Below are positions 1 to 8,895 of a stretch of DNA of 64,000 nt, one piece after another; position 1 is the first letter of the stretch, and every line of letters begins with the position of its first letter. The stretch is from assembly GCA_965204685.1 (NCBI GenBank), contig OZ242004.1, positions 3,906,001-3,970,000 on the forward strand, written 5' to 3'. This DNA comes from Bin87 sp965204685. Lineage in GTDB: Bacteria; Chloroflexota; Dehalococcoidia; Lucifugimonadales; UBA3495. The notes under the pieces were generated by a model. The model was not told where the DNA came from, ran no database searches, and worked only from the letters and a program-made list of their open reading frames with translations. Both the position numbers and the translations under genes were made by a program.

Positions 1-715
1 CGAGGATGATGTCGATGATGTCCTCGCCGTTGAAGTTGCCGGTGCGACCCAGGAAGGTCTTTTCGCCGTAGTCGTGGTCCTCATCGCGATAGGCGAACTT
101 CCAGGGGTAGCGGCCGTACGGAGCGCGCGGCAGCTTGGCCTGGATGGTCCAGCCGGTGAAGGCCCGCGAGCACTCGCGAACGTCAACCTCGGTGTAGTTG
201 GAAACGCCCATGGAGAACAGCTCAAGGAGCTCGCGGCCCCAGTTCTCGTTCACGGCGTCCCGGTGGTTTTCGTTGTTGTCCAGCCAGAAAATCATGGCGG
301 GGTTCTTGGACAGTTCAATCAGAATGTCCCGGTAGTTCCCCATGCCATATTCCCGGAACATGTCGATCTGCTCGAGCAGCTGGTCGCAGTTGTCAACCTT
401 GGAGTTGCCGGTCGCGAACACGTGGTGCCAGAACAGCGTCATCTTCTCCTCCAGGGGCCGGTCGCTGGATACCATGTTGTACATCCAGTTGGCCTGACCG
501 GAGAAGGGAACGCCGCCGGGGAGCAAGAAGCTGGGGTGATACCGGAGCAGGAGAGCCATCTTGCCGCCTTCGCGGTCCGCGGGCGGATCGATCAGCTCTT
601 CCACGGTGGCTTCGTAACCCTGAGCAACGCATCGCTCCAACTCTGCGCGGTTGGCGCCAAAGCCGGCGCGCCGCATCAGGTGGGCCATCAATGCCAGGTC
701 ATCCTTGTGTGACAT
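1..715 (-). CDS. DUF1800 family protein, N-terminal part (runs off the window)
   Basis: The first 238 codons of a larger gene; the 3' part lies left of the window. The start ATG at 715 sits behind a strong GGAGG. The N-terminus carries LMRRAGFGA and, further on, the segments NPAMIFWLDN, NENWGRELLEL and GVSNYTEVDVRECSRAFTGW, which are the usual landmarks of DUF1800. Members are about 450-500 residues, of unknown biochemical role, and are often followed by a DUF1501 gene, which cannot be checked here. A good sigma70-type promoter lies upstream. Family assignment is firm; function is unknown. Confidence 0.85.
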   Translation of the reverse strand, partial: MSHKDDLALMAHLMRRAGFGANRAELERCVAQGYEATVEELIDPPADREGGKMALLLRYHPSFLLPGGVPFSGQANWMYNMVSSDRPLEEKMTLFWHHVFATGNSKVDNCDQLLEQIDMFREYGMGNYRDILIELSKNPAMIFWLDNNENHRDAVNENWGRELLELFSMGVSNYTEVDVRECSRAFTGWTIQAKLPRAPYGRYPWKFAYRDEDHDYGEKTFLGRTGNFNGEDIIDIIL

Positions 716-795
716 TCTGTGCCTCCTTCCTTCGATTTGATGCCGTTTTTGCCGGGATCCCATGCGCCGTTCCCGGCCTCACGACGGTTGCCGGT

Positions 796-824
796 AGTGT
801 AATTTAGTTGTCGCACCCTGTCAA
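796..824 (-). promoter_or_regulatory. sigma70-type promoter for the DUF1800 gene
   Basis: On the minus strand a perfect -35 TTGACA (824-819) is followed after 17 bases by TACACT (801-796). It points at the DUF1800 start about 80 bases downstream. The surrounding 780-880 stretch is clearly richer in A+T than its neighbours. Confidence 0.6.
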
Positions 825-990
825 CAAATCGGTATATCGCTCAAATTTGATAATGATTATAAACTGGTAACGAACGGCAAAGACGGGGCAAAGCACTAGA
901 GGTCCCAGTGGCTAGGCCCGGTCAAATTCGTCCCTGGATATGCCCAATGCCGCGCCACGGCTCTGCTCCGGTTGCTCGTCCCCAGTGAGA

Positions 991-2418
991 CTAGGAGCAA
1001 GTGGGCAGACCGAGCTCTTCCAGGTCGTTGTCCGCGATGTCCTCCAGACCGATGGGTATGCAACCGGTCAAGGGATTGCCTGTCAGGTACAGCAGCGCCA
1101 GCTTGCCCAGATTCGCCAGCTCAGCAGGTATCGATCCGGTCAACTGGTTGCCGTCCAGGTGCAGTTGCTGTAGCTCGGCGAGATTGCCAATCTCGGACGG
1201 TATCATCCCACTGAACTGGTTGTTGTCCAGGCGCAGTTGCTCCAGTTTGGCCAGGTTCCCCAGTTCGGACGGTATCGGCCCGCTTAACTGGTTCCGGTTT
1301 ACGCTCAGATAGGTCAACTCGCCCAGGCCGCCCAACTCCGCAGGCAGCGCTCCGCTCAGTTCATTCCCGTCAAGGACCAGTGATTCAAGATTTTCAAGGT
1401 CGCCCAACTCCGCGGGTATCGCGCCAGTGAGCTCGTTTCTGTGGAGGAACAACACCTCCAGTTCGGTGAGATTCCCCAACTCCTCCGGTATTCCGCCGGT
1501 CAGTTGGTTGCCTTCAAGACGCAGCCGTTCAAGATCAGACAGGTTGCCCAGCTCGGCCGGGATTGCTCCGGTCAACCGGTTGTCGAACAGGTCAAGAAGC
1601 TCCAGATTGGCGAAACTGCCGTACGCTGCGGGTATATTACCGGTCAACTGGTTGCCGCTCAGTGACAACACCCTTAAATTGGACAAGTTATTCAACTCAG
1701 CCGGTATTTGACCGGTAAAGTCGTTGCTCGTGAGCCACAGGGATTTCAGACTGGTCAGATTGCCTATTTCGGGTGGTATCGTCCCGGTCAATAAGTTGTC
1801 GTCGACATCCAGGTACCTGAGGTTGACCAAGTTGCCCAACTCAGGAGGTATCTCGCCGGTCAGCTCGTTTTCCCACAATCCGAGACTGGTCAAGTTGGTC
1901 ATCGTACCCAACTCGGGAGGTATGTCACCGCTCAGCATATTGTTATTAAGGGTCAGTACGCGCAGACTGCCGAGCTGTGTCAACTCAACAGGGATTTCCC
2001 CGGTCAGTTCATTGCGGCTGAGGGAAAGGGTACTCAATCGGGGCATGCTGCCCAAGTCCGCCGGTATCTCGCCACTCAGTTCGTTGTTATACAGATTGAG
2101 CACACGCAAGTCGCCGAGCCCGGCCAGCTCTGGTGGTATCTCCCCGGTCAGTTCGTTGCTCGACAGGTGCAGTACGCGCAGCCTGGGCATATCAGCCATC
2201 TCAGCGGGCACCTCGCCGGTCAGGTCATTGTTTGGCAGGTAAAGAATAAGCACGCACCCGTGATTGTCAGTGAACACGCCGAACCATTCGTCAAGTGGAA
2301 CGGAATCGTCGAGCCAGTTGACGTTATTCCTCCAGTTGGTTCCTTCCGTCGCGTTGTACAACGCCGTCAGCGCGGCGCGGTCTCCCGCGCAAGCCACCTG
2401 GCCTCCGCTGAGCCGCAT
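991..2418 (-). CDS. leucine-rich repeat protein, downstream part of an interrupted gene
   Basis: A 475-residue frame with an N-terminal cap (ACAGDRAALTALYNATEGTN) followed by 17 consecutive 24-residue repeats of the plant-type form LxLxxNxLTGxIPxELGxL. Such repeats form a solenoid for protein-protein contact and are usually secreted. It has no signal peptide of its own. The open frame continues upstream in the same phase, separated only by one TGA and three codons from the signal-peptide/Fn3 segment at 2428-2814. I therefore read the two as one ancestral gene of about 607 codons; whether the downstream part is still translated is unknown. The ATG at 2418 has no convincing ribosome-binding site. 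Confidence 0.8.
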   Translation of the reverse strand: MRLSGGQVACAGDRAALTALYNATEGTNWRNNVNWLDDSVPLDEWFGVFTDNHGCVLILYLPNNDLTGEVPAEMADMPRLRVLHLSSNELTGEIPPELAGLGDLRVLNLYNNELSGEIPADLGSMPRLSTLSLSRNELTGEIPVELTQLGSLRVLTLNNNMLSGDIPPELGTMTNLTSLGLWENELTGEIPPELGNLVNLRYLDVDDNLLTGTIPPEIGNLTSLKSLWLTSNDFTGQIPAELNNLSNLRVLSLSGNQLTGNIPAAYGSFANLELLDLFDNRLTGAIPAELGNLSDLERLRLEGNQLTGGIPEELGNLTELEVLFLHRNELTGAIPAELGDLENLESLVLDGNELSGALPAELGGLGELTYLSVNRNQLSGPIPSELGNLAKLEQLRLDNNQFSGMIPSEIGNLAELQQLHLDGNQLTGSIPAELANLGKLALLYLTGNPLTGCIPIGLEDIADNDLEELGLPTCS

Positions 2419-2427
2419 CAGATCCGA

Positions 2428-2814
2428 TCATGGCGACCATTGCGGTTCCGAGTAGCGCTCAACGCTGCCGCCGACGATGAACCAATACGCCTCCCCCGGC
2501 GTAAGGCGCGTGACGGTGTAGGAAGTCTGACCGTTGTTGGCGATGCTCACGGAAACGAACGCCTCTCGCCAATCTCGGTTGGATGCCTTCGCCGCCGCAT
2601 AGTCTTTGGAGGAAATCCACCCGATGCGGTAGAAGTTCGCCGAATCAACGGCCGTCCAGGTGACCACCACTTCGCCGGGGTTGGCTCCGGCGGCGACCTG
2701 GGGCTTACCGAAGTTCGTCGGATCGCTTTGGGCCGCCACCGGCATCTCTTGCCCGCTGGCTACGACCAGCAGGACAGCCACAAAAAGCGCTGCAATAGCA
2801 ATGCTGATTTTCAC
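2428..2814 (-). CDS. signal peptide plus fibronectin type III domain, upstream part of the interrupted LRR gene
   Basis: A 128-residue product. Residues 1-29 form a signal peptide (basic start, hydrophobic core, cleavage near PVAAQ). The rest is a fibronectin type III fold, with PGEVVVTWTAVDSANFYRIGW and TSYTVTRLTPGEAYWFIVGG. It stops at TGA directly after EPQWSP. The next codons, in the same frame, read SDLM and lead into the LRR protein. In Fn3 proteins of this type I would expect a tryptophan (TGG) near this position, so TGA looks like a one-base nonsense change. Alternatives are a sequencing error, programmed read-through, or a true short secreted Fn3 protein. Confidence 0.75.
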   Translation of the reverse strand: MKISIAIAALFVAVLLVVASGQEMPVAAQSDPTNFGKPQVAAGANPGEVVVTWTAVDSANFYRIGWISSKDYAAAKASNRDWREAFVSVSIANNGQTSYTVTRLTPGEAYWFIVGGSVERYSEPQWSP

Positions 2815-2897
2815 GGACCTGGTTCCTTATACAGGTTGTTGGTTTTATCCGAGCGTCGTCGATTCTGGGAACGACAGACAAATCCGCCGCGGGTAGC

Positions 2898-3332
2898 TTA
2901 CTTCGGCACCGCCCATGCGGGCGGCGGCGCATGGGTCACCGACGGATCATCGTCCGCGGGAATCTGGGCAACCAGCCGGCCGTTTTCCACCTTCACGTCG
3001 TGGTAGAACAGCTGCGCTCGGGGCCCGTTCACGCACACTCCCTGACCCTCTTCGAAGCGCCAACCGTGGTCGGGACACAGGAAGCTCTTGTCCCACTTCA
3101 CCACGCGGCCGAAGGCGTGGGGACATACCATGGACAGCAGCCGGTATTGCCCATCCCGGGCCTTGGCCAGCCAGTGCTCCTCGCCATTTTCCAACCGCAC
3201 CCGCGCCGGCAGTTCCTTGAAGTCGCCCACCGCTCCCAGATCAACCCGGCGCGCCGGGGCCATCTTGTTTTTGCCGATGTCGGCGGGATCCGTGTACATG
3301 CGCCGGCGGCGATGGTAGATGTTTTCGCTCAT
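2898..3332 (-). CDS. Rieske [2Fe-2S] domain protein
   Basis: A 144-residue soluble protein carrying one Rieske iron-sulfur domain: the first ligand pair is C-P-H (VCPHAFGR) and the second C-P-D-H-G-W (FLCPDHGWRF), which bind the cluster through two Cys and two His. There is no oxygenase catalytic domain, so it resembles a stand-alone ferredoxin or electron-transfer component. Of two nearby ATGs I chose 3332 because AGGAG lies at the right distance from it; the one at 3338 is too close. The following co-directional gene (3406-3711, upstream) is unidentified, so its redox partner is not evident. Confidence 0.85.
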   Translation of the reverse strand: MSENIYHRRRRMYTDPADIGKNKMAPARRVDLGAVGDFKELPARVRLENGEEHWLAKARDGQYRLLSMVCPHAFGRVVKWDKSFLCPDHGWRFEEGQGVCVNGPRAQLFYHDVKVENGRLVAQIPADDDPSVTHAPPPAWAVPK

Positions 3333-3405
3333 GGCCATTCTCCTTCAGGGCGTCACCCGGTCGCCTATTGCCGCTCCAGCGGCGGCACGCGGTGACGGAT
3401 AGTCA

Positions 3406-3711
3406 TCAGTCCGTGGGCAGCCCCCCAAAGGCTTCTTCCATGGTGATGATCGGGAATATCTCGGTCCGGTTCCAGGTGGCCAGCCCCATGTCGATCACGG
3501 CGTCGTCCACCGCGTGGGCGTCCGGCCCGTCCAGGACCAGCCAGGTCTGATGCGACGACTTCCCCACCCAGCCGCCACGGTATTCGCAGCCCCGGCTCGC
3601 CAGCGTCTCGGTCAGCTCCGCCGACATCCGCAGGACCCGGTCGCGCACCCCCAAGTCAACCCCGGGGCACCGCTCCGGCGCGTGTTCCAGCGAAATCATG
3701 TACAGGGCCAT
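3406..3711 (-). CDS. small hypothetical protein, possibly ferredoxin-like alpha/beta fold
   Basis: A 101-residue protein without signal peptide or membrane segment. A ribosome-binding site (AAGGAA) precedes the ATG. The pattern (MYMISLEHAPERCPG..., then WLVLDGPDAHAVDDAVIDMGL) resembles small dimeric ferredoxin-like proteins such as DUF3303/DUF4242 types, in which a strand, helix, strand order repeats. I cannot name the family with certainty. It lies 68 bases upstream of the Rieske gene on the same strand and 43 bases downstream of the BtuF-like gene, so the three may be co-transcribed. Confidence 0.6.
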   Translation of the reverse strand: MALYMISLEHAPERCPGVDLGVRDRVLRMSAELTETLASRGCEYRGGWVGKSSHQTWLVLDGPDAHAVDDAVIDMGLATWNRTEIFPIITMEEAFGGLPTD

Positions 3712-3753
3712 ACGCGTTTCCTTATCGGTCAGGTCCGGTTAGGGTGAAGCAGC

Positions 3754-4689
3754 CTACTCTACGTACGCCGGCTGCCGCAGCGAAGCGGGTCTGAATATGC
3801 CCGGCTGCGTCAGCCCTTCGAATCGGTCCGGCCGCATCGCCTCGGCCAGCCCTTCCAGGACGTCGATCACCCGGGGCCCGTGCCGGCTGGGTATCTGACC
3901 GTCGAACAGGTACACCCGGCCTTCCCGGACGGCGTCCAGCGAATTCCATTCCTCACGCTCGGCCAGGCGCGACGTTTCCAGGATGGTCCGGTCCATGTTG
4001 AAGGCGCAGGGCATCACCATCACGTAGTCGGGTTGGTAGTCGACCACTTCATCCCATCCCACTTCCCGGGACTTTCCCCACTTCTCGGCCAGTCCTTCCT
4101 CGCCGCCGGCCAGTTCCACCAGTTCGGGCGTCCACTGTCCGGTGTTGCGCAGGGGTTCCAGCCAGTCGATGCAGAACACTTTCGGCCGGCTCCCGTCCTC
4201 GGCGCGTTCCGCGACGTAACCGGCGCGCTCCCGCAACTCGCTGACCAGACGCTGCGCGCTCTCCGTAACCGCCGCGGCATCGCCGATACGTTGGATATTT
4301 CCGTAGATGTCGTCCAGGCTGGCCGGCCGGATGCTCAAAATCTCCGGTTGGTAGTCCAGCGCCTTGCTGGCGGTTTCGAAGACCGATCCGGCCCCGACCG
4401 CGCAAACTTCGCAGAGTTCCTGGGTCAGGATGAGGTCGGGCTGCAAACGGCGCAACAGGTCGCCGTCGATGACGTACACCGGATTGCCGGCCGCCCGCGC
4501 CTGCTGGATGATCGTGTCGATTTCCGCGCTGGAAAGGTGAGACTTGCTGCGCACACTCCGGCTCACAATGGGCAGTCCGCGGGCGTCGGCGGGATAGTCG
4601 CACATGTGCGAAACGCCGACCAGGGAATCTCCCAGCCCCAGGGCGAACACAATCTCCGTGGCGCTGGGCAGCAATGAAACGATGCGCAT
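3754..4689 (-). CDS. BtuF-like periplasmic-binding-fold protein (cobalamin/siderophore family)
   Basis: A 311-residue protein starting MRIVSLLPSATEIVFALGLG, the typical opening of the BtuF/FepB helical-backbone binding proteins. It continues with SHMCDYPADARGLP, a central helix and GQWTPELVELAGGEEGLA. These proteins normally bind vitamin B12 or ferric chelates for an ABC importer. No signal peptide or lipobox is seen, and no permease or ATPase genes lie nearby, so it may act in the cytoplasm or be an orphan; many such orphans are known. An ATG three codons upstream (4698) is an alternative start. It is divergent from the Uma2 gene. Confidence 0.8.
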   Translation of the reverse strand: MRIVSLLPSATEIVFALGLGDSLVGVSHMCDYPADARGLPIVSRSVRSKSHLSSAEIDTIIQQARAAGNPVYVIDGDLLRRLQPDLILTQELCEVCAVGAGSVFETASKALDYQPEILSIRPASLDDIYGNIQRIGDAAAVTESAQRLVSELRERAGYVAERAEDGSRPKVFCIDWLEPLRNTGQWTPELVELAGGEEGLAEKWGKSREVGWDEVVDYQPDYVMVMPCAFNMDRTILETSRLAEREEWNSLDAVREGRVYLFDGQIPSRHGPRVIDVLEGLAEAMRPDRFEGLTQPGIFRPASLRQPAYVE

Positions 4690-4818
4690 GGCGGGCATTG
4701 TAGGCCCACGGCACACGCTTGGCAAACGCCGGCGGGTTGATACTGGACACCAGGCGGAACGGGGTCTGACGCTGGAATGGTATGATGGACGCCACCACTG
4801 CGCAAGGCTCTTACTGCA

Positions 4819-5484
4819 ATGACGACCGCACCGAAACCAACCGTCGCCGCACCCGCCGCGGGGGTTCCCATGGCCGAGCCGGCCGGAACCATCCGCCTGG
4901 ACCTGTCCGCTCTGGGCATCGATCACCGGGCGGCCGATTTCCCGGTACGGTTCATTGAGTTCTGTGAGCGGAACAACCTTTACGAAATGGAAGTCAACGC
5001 CGCCGGGGAGCTGCTGATACTGCCGATGACCGGATACCGGGGAAACAAAGAAGAAGCTTATATGAACCACTTCCTGATCGGTTGGGAGCTGGCCAACGGC
5101 GGCAGCGCATCATCGCAAACGGTCAGGTTCCGCTTGACCTCCGGCGAAATCCGAGGACCCGATGCCGCCTGGATTACGCAAGAACGGTTCGATGCCTTGC
5201 CGGAAGACCAGTGGCAAACGATTGTAGATGGAGCGCCCGACTTCGTGGTTGAAATCCGCTCTCGAACCGACGCCCTGCGCCCATTACAGGAGAAGATGAT
5301 CCTTTGGATGGCCGGCGGCGCCCGGCTAGGCTGGCTCATCGACGACCGCAACCGGCAGGTCTATATCTATCGCGTCGGCCAATCCCAGCCGGACCTGCTA
5401 ACCGACCCTGAAACACTAGACGGGGAGGATGTCCTGCCCGGATTTTCCTTCCCGGTTCGGCAGTACATCTTCGACCTGCCCTGA
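4819..5484 (+). CDS. Uma2 family (DUF820) putative restriction-endonuclease-fold protein
   Basis: A 221-residue protein. The Uma2 core includes RFIEFCERNNLYEMEVNAAG, GPDAAWI and PDFVVEIRS, which supply the acidic and Glu-x-Lys-like positions of the PD-(D/E)XK nuclease fold, and ends WLIDDRNRQVYIYR. The first 25 residues are a low-complexity Ala/Pro extension. Uma2 proteins are abundant in cyanobacteria and Chloroflexota; their biological role is not established. The gene is followed after 14 bases by folD, but a functional link is unlikely. Confidence 0.85.
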   Translation: MTTAPKPTVAAPAAGVPMAEPAGTIRLDLSALGIDHRAADFPVRFIEFCERNNLYEMEVNAAGELLILPMTGYRGNKEEAYMNHFLIGWELANGGSASSQTVRFRLTSGEIRGPDAAWITQERFDALPEDQWQTIVDGAPDFVVEIRSRTDALRPLQEKMILWMAGGARLGWLIDDRNRQVYIYRVGQSQPDLLTDPETLDGEDVLPGFSFPVRQYIFDLP

Positions 5485-5498
5485 TACTGTTGGCTTCA

Positions 5499-6383
5499 AT
5501 GCCCGCCCGCGTCCTCAACGGCAACGAAATCGCCGCCGACTTCCGCGCCGAGGTTACGGCCGGCGTGGCCGATCTCGTCGCATCTGGCGGGCCTACGCCG
5601 GGCCTGGCCGCCATCCTCGTGGGCAATGACCCAGCTTCCGGCGTGTATGTACGGAACAAAGGCCGGGCGTGTGAGCAAGCCGGCATTTTCTCCGAGATAT
5701 TCTACATGCCCGCGGACGTGTCCCAGGCCAACCTCCTGAGCCTGATCGACCAGTTGAACCAGGACACCAGGTTCCACGGCATCCTGGTCCAACTCCCCCT
5801 GCCCGACGGCTTTGATGAACCCACCGTCATCGAGCGCGTCTACCCCGATAAAGATGTCGACGGTCTCCATCCCATCAGCCAGGGCCGCATGCTCCAGGGC
5901 CAGCCCGCCTACTTGCCCTGCACTCCCTCCGGCATCCAGCACGTCTTGCTGCGTTCCGGATACGACCCCGCCGGCCAGCACGTAGTGATCGTTGGTCGCA
6001 GCAACATCGTGGGCAAGCCCCTGGCGGCCCTGTTGATGCAACGCGCCCCCGGCGGCAACGCCACCGTCACCGTCTGCCATACCCGCACTCGTAACCTGCC
6101 CGACGTGACCCGTCAGGCTGACATCCTCGTCGCCGCCATGGGCGTGCCCGGAGCCATCGGCGCTGACATGGTACGCGACGGCGCCGTCGTCATCGACGTG
6201 GGCATCAACCGGGTGGACGACGCCACCCGCCGCCGCGGTTACCGCCTGGTGGGCGACGTCGACTACGACGCCGTGGCCGAAAAAGCCGAGGCCATCACGC
6301 CCGTTCCCGGCGGCATCGGGCCGATGACCATCGCCGTCCTCCTCAGCAACACGTTGCAGGCCGCCCGCCGCAGCAGGGATTGA
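5499..6383 (+). CDS. folD: bifunctional methylenetetrahydrofolate dehydrogenase / methenyltetrahydrofolate cyclohydrolase FolD
   Basis: A 294-residue enzyme, normal length for FolD, that interconverts 5,10-methylene-, methenyl- and 10-formyl-tetrahydrofolate using NADP. The active-site helix has YVRNKGRACEQAG with the catalytic lysine. VQLPLP, DKDVDGLHP, the nucleotide site GRSNIVGKPLA and the C-terminal PVPGGIGPMTIAVLL are all present. I chose ATG 5499; a TTG nine bases earlier is possible. The stop codon is two bases from the queA start, so the two genes are probably transcribed together. Confidence 0.97.
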   Translation: MPARVLNGNEIAADFRAEVTAGVADLVASGGPTPGLAAILVGNDPASGVYVRNKGRACEQAGIFSEIFYMPADVSQANLLSLIDQLNQDTRFHGILVQLPLPDGFDEPTVIERVYPDKDVDGLHPISQGRMLQGQPAYLPCTPSGIQHVLLRSGYDPAGQHVVIVGRSNIVGKPLAALLMQRAPGGNATVTVCHTRTRNLPDVTRQADILVAAMGVPGAIGADMVRDGAVVIDVGINRVDDATRRRGYRLVGDVDYDAVAEKAEAITPVPGGIGPMTIAVLLSNTLQAARRSRD

Positions 6384-6385
6384 TT

Positions 6386-7441
6386 ATGGAGCCAGGGCGA
6401 ACCGGTGATTTCGACTACGTCCTGCCCGAGGAGCGCATCGCGCAGACTCCGGCGGAACCCCGGGACGCATCTCGCCTGCTTGTCCTGGACCGCAACCGGT
6501 TTGACGGCCAACTCGAGCACCGGACTTTCCGTGATCTGACCAAATATCTGCGTCCCGGCGACCTCATGGTCTTCAACCGGAGCCGGGTGATACCGGCCCG
6601 GCTCTACGGCACGGAGACCCGCTCCGGCGCGCGCGTCGAGGTGCTGTTGGTCCGCCGCCAGGAGCCCGGCATCTGGCAGGCCCTGGGACGCCCCGGTCGC
6701 CGGCTCCGGACGGACGCCCAGGTCACGGTCGAAGCCCGCGACGGAACCGGCTCGGCTCAGGTAGAGATCCTAAAGGTCCTGGAGAACGGTTTGCGCCTGG
6801 TGCGCGTCAGCGACGATTCCGCCCTGTCCGGCCTGGGCGAACTGCCGCTGCCCCCCTATATCAAGGAAACACCCGACGACCCGGACCGCTATCAGACCAT
6901 CTACGCGGACACTCCCGGAAGCGTGGCCGCTCCCACAGCGGGACTGCATTTCACCGAATCGCTGCTGGACTCGATCCGTTCCCACGGGGTTCACACCGCG
7001 TGGGTCACGCTGCACGTCGGCCTCGATACCTTCCGACCGGTCCACGGCGAAAACATCACCGAGCACAAGATCCACACCGAATGGTTCGAACTCCCCCAGG
7101 ACACCGCGGACGCCATCAACGACACACGTCGTCGCAGCGGCCGCATCATCGCCGTAGGTACTACCACCGTCCGCACCCTGGAGCACGTCGCCCAAGTCTG
7201 CCATTCCGCAGGAACGACGGAGATCGCGCCGTCCGTAGGCGATGCCGACCTGTTCATCCTGCCCGGCCACCACTTCCGGTTGGTGGACGTCATGATCACC
7301 AACTTCCACCTGCCCCGGTCCACCCTGCTGATGCTGGTGTCCGCCTTCGCCGGCCGAGAGCGCATCCTGGCCGCCTACCAAGAGGCGGTCCGCCGCCAGT
7401 ACCGCTTCTACTCATTCGGCGACGCCATGCTGCTGCTCTAG
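6386..7441 (+). CDS. queA: S-adenosylmethionine:tRNA ribosyltransferase-isomerase QueA
   Basis: A 351-residue protein of normal QueA length. It transfers and isomerises the ribosyl group of SAM onto the deazaguanine in the anticodon of tRNAs to give epoxyqueuosine. Landmarks are LPEERIAQTPAEPRDASRLL, FNRSRVIPARL, TAGLHFTESLL, HVGLDTFRPV, GTTTVRTLE and ITNFHLPRSTLLMLVSAFAG. ATG 6386 is preferred to the TTG two codons earlier, which overlaps the folD stop. The following enzyme of the pathway, QueG, is encoded at 37921-39084. Confidence 0.97.
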   Translation: MEPGRTGDFDYVLPEERIAQTPAEPRDASRLLVLDRNRFDGQLEHRTFRDLTKYLRPGDLMVFNRSRVIPARLYGTETRSGARVEVLLVRRQEPGIWQALGRPGRRLRTDAQVTVEARDGTGSAQVEILKVLENGLRLVRVSDDSALSGLGELPLPPYIKETPDDPDRYQTIYADTPGSVAAPTAGLHFTESLLDSIRSHGVHTAWVTLHVGLDTFRPVHGENITEHKIHTEWFELPQDTADAINDTRRRSGRIIAVGTTTVRTLEHVAQVCHSAGTTEIAPSVGDADLFILPGHHFRLVDVMITNFHLPRSTLLMLVSAFAGRERILAAYQEAVRRQYRFYSFGDAMLLL

Positions 7442-7500
7442 CGTTGCCGCATACCTTTTCCTCACGAGATGACGATTGAGAGCGGGCAGTGTACCATCCG

Positions 7501-8463
7501 CTAGTCAGCCACCAGTTCTTGCAGGTGCGGGGTGAACACGCGCTTGAACGCCAGCAGGCGGTCAGTCATCCATTCCTGGAGATGCGCCAGTGAATCGTCG
7601 TCGTCATCAATGCTAGCTTGTCGTTTTGCTGAAATGCGGCACGACTGGTAATCGTCGAGCCGTTCCCATTCTAGGTCTCCTGCAAGTTGCATTTCGATCT
7701 GTTCTTCGCGTTCAATCAGCAGGTCAAACAACCGCTCGTTCCATTCCTTATCACTACGCCAGATAGTGAGTTCCACATTGGCGGTTCCACTGTAACGGTA
7801 GAAATTTGCTCCGTATCGTACACCGCGAACGCCTGTTTGAAACGAGAGCCACCGCCGCGGCGTACTGTTCCTTGATCCAGCGAACCTGAGCTCCCCTTCC
7901 ACGGCTTCAATAATAGGTCGATAAAATTCCTGGTATCGCTTCCCCTGTTCCGACTCTATAAGGACGCTGCCTTCGCGCGCGACGCTGACTGTCCGTTTCT
8001 GCCAATTATTAGGCATTGCCACTACACGAAAATGGGGCGCCGGCCGTGACCCATCGATCCTCCACGCTTCAACGGCCACACCGAAAAACTGTGTGCCATC
8101 TCCCGTGCGTTGGTTCAGCCAATCCAGTGCGGCCCGATGCTCCTCGCGAAATTCTCTACAGAGCCACACCACTGCGTAAGCGTCATACCCGGCTGCGTAG
8201 GTAAGCAACTTTCCCAAATGGTCGTGATTGCTACCCTCTAACTGATTCTCGATAATCACCGATCGATTGCTTCCGAGGTCGTGCGCCAACACGTCGAGAG
8301 AAAAGGTTCCCACAGCAGCCTCGGCGGACCGGAGTTCCAAATCCAGCCCGAGCGCTTCCCCCAACTTGTCCAAATTTTCAGCCAGCCACGGCGTGAAGTC
8401 CTGCGCTTCATGCGGCCAAACTTCCCGCAGGTCAACCTGCTCAATCGCTCCCAAATCCACCAT
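7501..8463 (-). CDS. DUF4268 domain protein with PD-(D/E)XK nuclease-like core
   Basis: A 320-residue protein. Residues about 35-110 contain LDVLAHDLGSNRSVIIENQ followed by DHLGKLLTYAAGYDAYAVVW, matching the Asp...Glu-x-Gln core found in nuclease-fold proteins attached to DUF4268. The second half has the DUF4268 pattern (NVELTIWRSDKEWNERLFD). Such proteins are common orphans or restriction-modification accessories; activity is unproven. It is the last gene of a compact minus-strand group with two retropepsin-like genes, 30 bases after the preceding stop. Its A+T content is somewhat higher than its flanks, consistent with transfer. Confidence 0.8.
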   Translation of the reverse strand: MVDLGAIEQVDLREVWPHEAQDFTPWLAENLDKLGEALGLDLELRSAEAAVGTFSLDVLAHDLGSNRSVIIENQLEGSNHDHLGKLLTYAAGYDAYAVVWLCREFREEHRAALDWLNQRTGDGTQFFGVAVEAWRIDGSRPAPHFRVVAMPNNWQKRTVSVAREGSVLIESEQGKRYQEFYRPIIEAVEGELRFAGSRNSTPRRWLSFQTGVRGVRYGANFYRYSGTANVELTIWRSDKEWNERLFDLLIEREEQIEMQLAGDLEWERLDDYQSCRISAKRQASIDDDDDSLAHLQEWMTDRLLAFKRVFTPHLQELVAD

Positions 8464-8493
8464 ACGTCATGCTCCATGTCATGCTGCCGGCCG

Positions 8494-8895
8494 TCACTCC
8501 GCCGGCGGCATCTGTTCCTCAATGATAACCTCGCCGCCGTCCCGCCAGTCGATGCTGAGGCGGCTGCCGGCCAGCAAGTCGGTGCCAATCAGCGGCACAT
8601 TTTCCATGATATCGACCCACACATCCACGGGGTTATCATGCCATAACACAACCGCATCGCAGAAATCGGATTCATCTACTTGCCCGTTTGCCAAAATCCC
8701 ATAGCGTTTCCCTGAGGGATGCACGCTAATTAACGGTACAGTGGAAGGTGGTACGGTCAGCCAGCCGGTGAAACCGGTATCGACGACGACCTCCAATGGC
8801 CGGGAAGCCCCGTCATCACCAATAACCGAGATCTCTATCCAAGCCTCCAGCCCCGAGCCATCTGTCCTGGATGGTCTCACTACACCTCTAATCAT
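8494..8895 (-). CDS. clan AA aspartic protease, retropepsin-like
   Basis: A 133-residue single-domain aspartic protease of the retropepsin type, which works as a dimer with one Asp from each chain. The catalytic triad is in VVVDTGFTGWLTVP (Asp-Thr-Gly near residue 39). The C-terminal half has VPLIGTDLLAGSRLSIDW, the second conserved block. The start ATG overlaps the end of the 100-residue protein upstream by 8 bases, suggesting translational coupling. In bacteria these small proteases often sit beside a short acidic partner protein, which is the arrangement here; substrates are unknown. Confidence 0.85.
   Translation of the reverse strand: MIRGVVRPSRTDGSGLEAWIEISVIGDDGASRPLEVVVDTGFTGWLTVPPSTVPLISVHPSGKRYGILANGQVDESDFCDAVVLWHDNPVDVWVDIMENVPLIGTDLLAGSRLSIDWRDGGEVIIEEQMPPAE

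Noticed and set aside
991..2814. TGA recoded as Trp genome-wide
   Set aside because: TGA ends folD, the thioesterase gene, ylxR, rbfA and recO at the expected protein ends, so it is a normal stop here.
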